DNA from: DAOMOP01 sp035444405
GTDB taxonomy: Bacteria > Pseudomonadota > Gammaproteobacteria > Burkholderiales > Rhodocyclaceae
Reading direction: 5' to 3'
Assembly (NCBI GenBank): GCA_035444405.1
Contig: DAOMOP010000131.1
Span: forward strand, 1 to 11,810
Length of the DNA stretch: 11,810 nt
Every line of letters begins with the position of its first letter. The first letter of the stretch is position 1. Below, one piece after another: positions 7,597-11,810 of the stretch. The notes under the pieces were generated by a model. That model made no database searches. It was not told where the DNA came from and saw only the letters and a program-made list of their open reading frames with translations. Made by a program: the position numbers and the translations under genes.

Positions 7597-7603
7597 CTCC
7601 TTG
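7597..7603 (-). promoter_or_regulatory. Ribosome binding site that fixes the lexA start
   Basis: AAGGAGA on the minus strand ends six bases before ATG 7590. It is one of the strongest ribosome sites in the window and argues against any upstream start in the same open frame. Confidence 0.8.
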
Positions 7604-7605
7604 GA

Positions 7606-7625
7606 TACTGTATTTTTGATCAGTT
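7606..7625 (-). promoter_or_regulatory. LexA operator (SOS box) of the lexA-imuA-imuB operon
   Basis: The core on the plus strand is CTGTATTTTTGATCAG, CTGT-N8-TCAG, one base off CTGT-N8-ACAG. About 14 of 20 positions match the E. coli consensus. It lies 16-35 bases before the lexA ATG and overlaps the predicted -10, consistent with autorepression and with SOS induction of imuA and imuB through read-through. Confidence 0.85.
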
Positions 7626-7640
7626 CAAGAGTGTGTGCAA
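7612..7640 (-). promoter_or_regulatory. Predicted promoter of the lexA-imuA-imuB operon
   Basis: On the minus strand, TTGCAC (7635-7640) is followed after 17 bases by AAAAAT (7612-7617, four of six -10 matches). The LexA box covers the -10 region. The -10 is weak, so the exact element is uncertain; TTGAAC (7624-7629) is an alternative -35 but at a poorer spacing. Confidence 0.5.
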
Positions 7641-7708
7641 GCCCCGGCAATGCCCTCGCCGCTGCAACAGCCGACCGACGGCATGTGCCCGCCGTGCTGC
7701 AACGCGCC

Positions 7709-7832
7709 TTGAGTTCCCACCGCCGCTGGTCTATTCGTTCAGTTACACCAACAGGACCGACGAGGAGAAAAATCATGGCGCTGCAAGCACCCCTGAGCAC
7801 CGGTAGTGTTCGCCCCGGCTCTCGGCTAGAAT
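7709..7832 (+). promoter_or_regulatory. Candidate promoters upstream of the peroxiredoxin gene
   Basis: Two weak candidates are visible. TTGAGT (7709-7714), 17 bases, TATTCG (7732-7737) would transcribe a leader holding a strong ribosome site (GAGGAG, 7762-7767) before ATG 7775. TAGAAT (7827-7832) lacks a good -35 but would give a leader of about 17 bases to ATG 7856, with the purine-rich AGGGAG at 7845-7850. The remainder of the roughly 265-base lexA-peroxiredoxin spacer shows only the lexA control region. Confidence 0.3.
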
Positions 7833-7855
7833 CGATCCCGAGTCAGGGAGGGGAC

Positions 7856-8347
7856 ATGCTGGAAGTTGGAGACCTTGCGCCGGATTTTTCACTGCCGGAC
7901 GCGGACATGGAGCTTTTCGAGCTTGCCGGCGAAATCGGCAGGCATCATGTCGTGCTGTACTTCTATCCGCGGGACAATACGCCAGGCTGCACGCTTCAGG
8001 CTGCCGACTTCAGCGACCACGAGGACGAGTTCGTGCAGCTCGGCTGCGTCGTGGTGGGGGTCAGCCCGGACGACTGCATCACCCACGCCGAGTTTCGCGA
8101 TCAGCACGGCCTTTCGGTGCGGCTGCTCTCCGACGAGGATACCGAGGTCTGCAAGCTCTATGATGTCTGGCAGCCACGGGTGGTCGATGGGATTCCGAAG
8201 ATGGGCGTAATGCGCACGACCTTCGTCATCGACAAGGAAGGCGTCATTCGCCACATATTGCGCAATGTCGCGCCGCGCGGCCACGCCGCCGAAGTCTACA
8301 AAATGGTCAGGGACCTGGAAACTGAGTATGCAAACGGAAATCGTTAA
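7856..8347 (+). CDS. bcp: Peroxiredoxin of the BCP/PrxQ type lacking the usual resolving cysteine
   Basis: The product is 163 residues with the thioredoxin fold order of AhpC/TSA proteins: LEVGDLAPDFSLPD at the start, then YFYPRDNTPGCT with the peroxidatic Cys at residue 45. Classic BCP/PrxQ proteins have a resolving Cys five residues later; here that position is A50 (TLQAADF). C64, C74 and C99 remain; C99 lies in DEDTEVCKLYDVW, a position that is also Cys in E. coli BCP. The protein should reduce hydroperoxides in the cytosol, perhaps by a 1-Cys or atypical mechanism. ATG 7856 fits the family length and has AGGGAG five bases upstream; an in-frame ATG at 7775 with a strong ribosome site would add 27 residues. 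Its end overlaps the next gene by 20 bases. Confidence 0.9.
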   Translation: MLEVGDLAPDFSLPDADMELFELAGEIGRHHVVLYFYPRDNTPGCTLQAADFSDHEDEFVQLGCVVVGVSPDDCITHAEFRDQHGLSVRLLSDEDTEVCKLYDVWQPRVVDGIPKMGVMRTTFVIDKEGVIRHILRNVAPRGHAAEVYKMVRDLETEYANGNR

Positions 8348-8813
8348 GAACACGGTCGTCACCCTCAACTACACCGTCCGCGACAGCGACGGCAACATGA
8401 TCGACGAGGGCGAGCAGCCGCTCGTGTATCTGCACGGCGGCTACGACGGCATCTTCCCGGCGCTCGAGGAAGCGCTGCACGGCAAGAGCGTCGGCGACAC
8501 CTTCCGCGTCAAGCTGCAGCCCGAGGATGCGTTCGGGGATTACGACGAGGAGCTGGTGCTGGTCGAGGATCTGAGCCAGTTTCCGGAGAACGTCGAGGTC
8601 GGCATGTCGTTCGAGCGCGTGGGCGACGACGGCGACGAGGACATGATTTATCGCATCACCGACATTGCCGAGGGCAAGGTCGTCGTCGATGGCAACCACC
8701 CGCTGGCCGGTGTCGCCCTGGTCTTCGACGGCACCGTGGCGTCCGTTCGCGAGGCCAGCGCCGAAGAGATCTCGCACGGCCACGTCCACGGCGCCGGCGG
8801 CCATCATCACTGA
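8328..8813 (+). CDS. slyD: SlyD-like FKBP-type peptidyl-prolyl cis-trans isomerase
   Basis: The product is 161 residues. The FKBP half-domains flank an inserted flap: VTLNYTVRDSDGNMIDEGEQ and YLHGGYDGIFPALEEALHGK first, then the insert around PEDAFGDYDEELV, and NHPLAGVALVFDGTVASV at the end, all typical of SlyD. The tail (HGHVHGAGGHHH) is His-rich like the metal-binding tail of SlyD, though shorter than in E. coli. SlyD proteins are cytosolic prolyl isomerases and chaperones that also bind nickel for hydrogenase maturation. ATG 8328 lies within the 3' end of the peroxiredoxin gene (20-base overlap), so the two are probably co-transcribed and translationally coupled. No signal peptide is seen. 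Confidence 0.92.
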   Translation: MQTEIVKNTVVTLNYTVRDSDGNMIDEGEQPLVYLHGGYDGIFPALEEALHGKSVGDTFRVKLQPEDAFGDYDEELVLVEDLSQFPENVEVGMSFERVGDDGDEDMIYRITDIAEGKVVVDGNHPLAGVALVFDGTVASVREASAEEISHGHVHGAGGHHH

Positions 8814-8818
8814 TCGCC

Positions 8819-8857
8819 GCCCCGGGGCCGACAGCATCCGGCGGTCGGGCCCGGGGC
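8819..8857. terminator. GC-rich hairpin between convergent genes, probable terminator
   Basis: GCCCCGGGGCCGAC (8819-8832) pairs with GTCGGGCCCGGGGC (8844-8857) over 14 positions with one mismatch and an 11-base loop. It starts six bases past the slyD-like stop. There is no T-tract on either side, so it may work as a GC-rich pause or 3'-end-protecting structure rather than a classical intrinsic terminator. The rest of the 118-base convergent gap shows nothing else. Confidence 0.55.
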
Positions 8858-8931
8858 CTGTCCACGACACCGCCCGCGTGCCTTCGTCGCGTCTTCTTTG
8901 AGGCTTCAGTCACTGCCGCGCGTACGGCCGC

Positions 8932-11763
8932 TCAGCTCGTCGCCACCAGTCCATCGCCACTGGCCGCCGGGTTCTGCCCGGCGCCGCAGTCGTCATCGCC
9001 TCGCGGGGACTGCAACGCGTCGGCGCCCTGCAGGCCGCGGCCCGAACGCAACAGCTCGGCCAGTGCGCCCGCCGGCAGCGGCCGGCTGAACAGATAGCCC
9101 TGCATCTCGTCACAGCCGTGTCGGCGCAGGAAGTCGAGCTGTGCCTCGCTTTCGACCCCTTCGGCGACCACCTTCAATCCCAGCTCGTGCGCCAGCGCGA
9201 TGATCGAGGTCGAGATCACGGCCGCGGCCGGATCACTGACGACGCCCTCGACGAAGCTCCGATCGATCTTGAGCTCGTCGACCGGAAAGCGGCTGAGATA
9301 GGCGAGACTGGAATAACCGGTACCGAAATCGTCGATCGCGAGCCGCAGTCCGACGTCTTTGAGGCGCCGTAGCGCGGCCGTGGCCATCAGTGGATTCTCG
9401 ATCAGTGCGCTTTCGGTCAGCTCGAGCTCGAGGAGGCGCGCCTCGAGACCGGTCTCGTCGAGTAGCTCGGCGATCAGGCTCGCCAGCTCGGGCTGGCGCA
9501 GCTGTGCGGCCGACAGGTTCACGGCCACCGCGATGGGAGGCAGGCCGGCGCGCTGCCAGGCGCGGTTCTGTCGGCAGGCGGTGCGCAAGGCCCACGCGCC
9601 GAGCGACTCGATCAGGCCGGTCTCTTCGGCGATCGGTACGAAGCGCTCCGGCGAGACATATTCGCCGGTGCCGCGATGTCGCCAGCGCGCGAGCGCCTCG
9701 ACGCCGACGATGCGGCCGCTGGCCAGCGCGAGCTTGGGCTGGTAGTGCAACTCGAGCTCGTCGTTGTCCAGCGCACTGCGCAAGGCATTCTCGATCGCAA
9801 GCTTTTCCTGTGCCGCGGCATTGAGCTCGCTGGTGTAGAAGGAGAAGAGGTCGTGCCCGGCTCGCTCGGAGTGATGCAGGGCGATGTTGGCCGCGAGCAG
9901 CAGACTGTCGAGCCGATCGCCATCGCCGGGCATCAAGCTGATGCCCGCGTTGAGCGAAGGCTGCAGGTGTTCACCGCGAATGTGCAGCGGCAACAGCGCG
10001 ACATCCATCATCTGCGCGACGATCTCGCGCACCTCGGCGCAGTCATCTACGTTGGTCAGCATGACGACGAATTCGCTGCCGACGTGGCGGGCGACGGTGT
10101 CGTGCGCGCGTGCGCAATGCGTGAGCCGGCGCGCGATCTCGCGCAGCAACTCGTCGCCGACCTCGCGGCCGAGACTGTCGTTGATGAGCTTGAAGCGGTT
10201 GATGCCCAGCGCGATCAGCGCGACCTGCGTGCCGCTGCGGCGCGCCTGGGCGGCTGCCTCGTCGAAACGGCGCGCGAGCAGGGTCTGGTTGGGCAGGCGG
10301 GTGAGCGGATCGTAGCAGGTCAGGAAGTCGAGCTGCGACTCGATGCGCCGGCGTTCGCTGATGTCCGACTCGATGGCGATGAAGTGGGTGATCTCGCCGT
10401 GCTCGTCGAAGACGGGGCTGATCGATACGGCCGCGAGATAGAGCTCGCCGTTCTTGCGCGCATTGACGAGCTCGCCCTCCCAGGCCCGTCCCGAGCGGAT
10501 CGTCGCCCACAGCGTGCGGTGCTGCTCGGCCGGCGTGCGGGGGGATTTCCAGATGCCCGGCTTGCGGCCCTTGACCTCGGACTGCCGGTAGCCGGTGGTG
10601 AGCGTGAACTGCGGATTGGTGTACTCGATCACGCCGTTGGCGTCGGTGATGATGACGGCGTTGGCGCTTTGCTCGAGCGCCTTGCTGAGCTTGCGCAGCT
10701 CGCCTGCGTCCTGCTCGCGCTGGCGGATGTCGGCCAGCAGCGTGCGCCGCATGTGCTCGAACGCGTGGCCGAGATGGCCGAACTCATCGTCGCGCAGCGC
10801 CGGCACGGGGCGTGACAGGTCGCCGTCGGAGATCGTCTGCGCGGCCCGTTCGAGGATGCGCAGCGGCCGCAGGATGCGCCGCCGGATGAGCTGCATCGCG
10901 AGCACGAGCGCCGCCAGCACCGTCACGAACACGACGACCAGCAGGATCATCGAAGCGTCGGCCTGGCGGCGCAGCTGACCGATGTCGCGTTCGAAGCTCG
11001 CCCCGACCACATCCGACAGGTGCAGCACCGCGTCGATGCCGATCGTCGCCTCGCGGTACCACTGTTCGGCGGTCACCGGATACGGCGATCCGCCCTGGCT
11101 GCTCGCGTACACGGCCGCGCGCAGGTTCTCGTGGCGCACCAGCAGATCCGCGGACAAGCGCGCGAGGGCGGCTTCGAGGGCGGGCGTCATCGGCAGCTGG
11201 TGCAGGATCGCGTCGGCGCGCTGGCGGGCCACCGTGACGATGTTGCGATACTGGTCGAGATCACGCAGCTCGGCCTCGTGCAACGGCCGCGCGCGTGCGA
11301 TGGCGACCCCGACGATAGCGCGCTCGCGTCCGAGATACTCGCTCAGCATGAAGAGGACGTCCTTGATCACCGGGTACGACGAATGCGTGTAGATGTTGTC
11401 GGGCAAGGCCACCATGCTCGCACTGCGCAGATCGGCGAGCACTTCGATCGTGCGCGTGGCGAGGTCGATCCAGCGCTCCGAATCGACGCTTCCGGAATAG
11501 CTGTCGAGCCCGGCGTCGATCTGCCGGCGGATCGCGTCGAGCTCGCCGCGTTGCCGGGCGAGCCGGTTCAGCCCGGCGATGAGCGGATGCCGCGGCGGCA
11601 GCGGTGCCAGGGTTTCGACCACCTGCTGCAAGGCCCGATACGCGTCGTCGACCTGCTTCCGCACGCGCAGCACCTCGTCGCGCATCGACGCGGAGGCGTC
11701 GGCCGGATTCGCAAGCGTCGCGGCGGTGATGCCGCGTTCCATCGCCAGCCATGCGCTGAGCAA
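8932..11763 (-). CDS. Membrane-bound PAS-GGDEF-EAL protein, probable c-di-GMP phosphodiesterase
   Basis: From the TTG at 11763 the frame gives 943 residues; ATG 11742 would give 936. Order: a helical, probably periplasmic sensor region (about 1-270, no family named), one membrane helix (about 272-293), HAMP (about 294-345), PAS (about 360-475), GGDEF (about 480-640), EAL (about 665-905) and a Gly/Asp-rich tail. The GGDEF active site reads V561-GSEF and the upstream metal-binding Asp position is Gly in GINRFK, so cyclase activity is unlikely, but the inhibitory-site motif RAHD (552-555) is kept. The EAL residues all look intact: E689-A-L, AVNLSA, ELTES, IDDFGTGYSS, ELKIDRSF, AEGVES and MQGYLFSRP. 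An in-frame TGA at 11776-11778 blocks upstream extension and no N-terminal membrane helix is present, so the true start or an upstream frameshift is unresolved. Confidence 0.88.
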   Translation of the reverse strand: MLSAWLAMERGITAATLANPADASASMRDEVLRVRKQVDDAYRALQQVVETLAPLPPRHPLIAGLNRLARQRGELDAIRRQIDAGLDSYSGSVDSERWIDLATRTIEVLADLRSASMVALPDNIYTHSSYPVIKDVLFMLSEYLGRERAIVGVAIARARPLHEAELRDLDQYRNIVTVARQRADAILHQLPMTPALEAALARLSADLLVRHENLRAAVYASSQGGSPYPVTAEQWYREATIGIDAVLHLSDVVGASFERDIGQLRRQADASMILLVVVFVTVLAALVLAMQLIRRRILRPLRILERAAQTISDGDLSRPVPALRDDEFGHLGHAFEHMRRTLLADIRQREQDAGELRKLSKALEQSANAVIITDANGVIEYTNPQFTLTTGYRQSEVKGRKPGIWKSPRTPAEQHRTLWATIRSGRAWEGELVNARKNGELYLAAVSISPVFDEHGEITHFIAIESDISERRRIESQLDFLTCYDPLTRLPNQTLLARRFDEAAAQARRSGTQVALIALGINRFKLINDSLGREVGDELLREIARRLTHCARAHDTVARHVGSEFVVMLTNVDDCAEVREIVAQMMDVALLPLHIRGEHLQPSLNAGISLMPGDGDRLDSLLLAANIALHHSERAGHDLFSFYTSELNAAAQEKLAIENALRSALDNDELELHYQPKLALASGRIVGVEALARWRHRGTGEYVSPERFVPIAEETGLIESLGAWALRTACRQNRAWQRAGLPPIAVAVNLSAAQLRQPELASLIAELLDETGLEARLLELELTESALIENPLMATAALRRLKDVGLRLAIDDFGTGYSSLAYLSRFPVDELKIDRSFVEGVVSDPAAAVISTSIIALAHELGLKVVAEGVESEAQLDFLRRHGCDEMQGYLFSRPLPAGALAELLRSGRGLQGADALQSPRGDDDCGAGQNPAASGDGLVATS

Positions 11764-11810
11764 CTGTCTTTCGAGTCAAGCGAAATGAATCGATTCATCC
11801 CAGGACCTGC

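Noticed and set aside
7591..7800. Upstream extension of the lexA reading frame to 7800
   Set aside because: The segment contains the lexA ribosome site, SOS box and promoter; LexA homologues start close to ATG 7590.
5250..7806. Long plus-strand open frames opposite imuB, imuA and lexA
   Set aside because: The minus strand holds three clearly recognised proteins with intact motifs; the plus frames have no recognisable domain.
7821..7842. CTCGG/CCGAG inverted repeat flanking the TAGAAT element as an operator
   Set aside because: Arms of only five bases separated by 12; too short to distinguish from chance.
9676..10815. 379-codon plus-strand open frame opposite the GGDEF/EAL gene
   Set aside because: Antisense shadow; the EAL and PAS motifs are all on the minus strand.

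Overview
The window is GC-rich, tightly packed chromosomal DNA from a Gram-negative bacterium, most likely a betaproteobacterium of the Rhodocyclales/Burkholderiales type. This is an inference from high GC, a CTGT-N8-ACAG type LexA operator, a lexA-imuA-imuB/dnaE2 mutagenesis system, a cytosolic M61 peptidase with a PDZ tail, and a SlyD-like isomerase with a His-rich tail. No rRNA, tRNA, CRISPR array or insertion sequence was seen.

Layout. Positions 1-1240 (minus) hold the first 413 codons of the error-prone polymerase DnaE2, cut by the window edge just past its catalytic Asp cluster. A LexA operator and a promoter lie directly on its start codon. Divergent from it is an M61 aminopeptidase (1422-3227, plus). 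An AT-rich promoter then leads into a two-gene MntA/HepT (nucleotidyltransferase/HEPN) toxin-antitoxin module (3351-4033, plus). Converging on that from the right are an unrecognised four-helix membrane protein (4050-4595, minus) and the mutasome genes imuB (4683-6263), imuA (6199-6909) and lexA (6976-7590), all minus. lexA has its own SOS box and promoter. Divergent from lexA are an overlapping peroxiredoxin/SlyD pair (7856-8813, plus). A GC-rich hairpin separates these from a converging GGDEF/EAL signalling protein (8932-11763, minus) whose N-terminus looks incomplete.

How the genes work together. LexA, ImuA, ImuB and DnaE2 form one SOS-controlled translesion synthesis system: LexA represses, ImuA and ImuB (a catalytically dead Y-family relative with a clamp-binding motif) are accessory factors, and DnaE2 is the polymerase. 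The compact lexA-imuA-imuB-dnaE2 order known elsewhere is broken here by about 3.4 kb carrying the peptidase, the toxin-antitoxin pair and the membrane protein, and dnaE2 carries its own operator. The peroxiredoxin/SlyD pair is a stress and protein-folding unit. The GGDEF/EAL protein probably degrades c-di-GMP: its EAL residues are intact, while its GGDEF active site is degenerate but keeps an RxxD inhibitory-site motif.

No wholly new system is demonstrated. The points most worth a second look are the SOS operator and promoter placed so that dnaE2 mRNA is predicted to be leaderless, the split cassette with its inserted toxin-antitoxin module and unknown membrane protein, and the unusual GGDEF/EAL protein.
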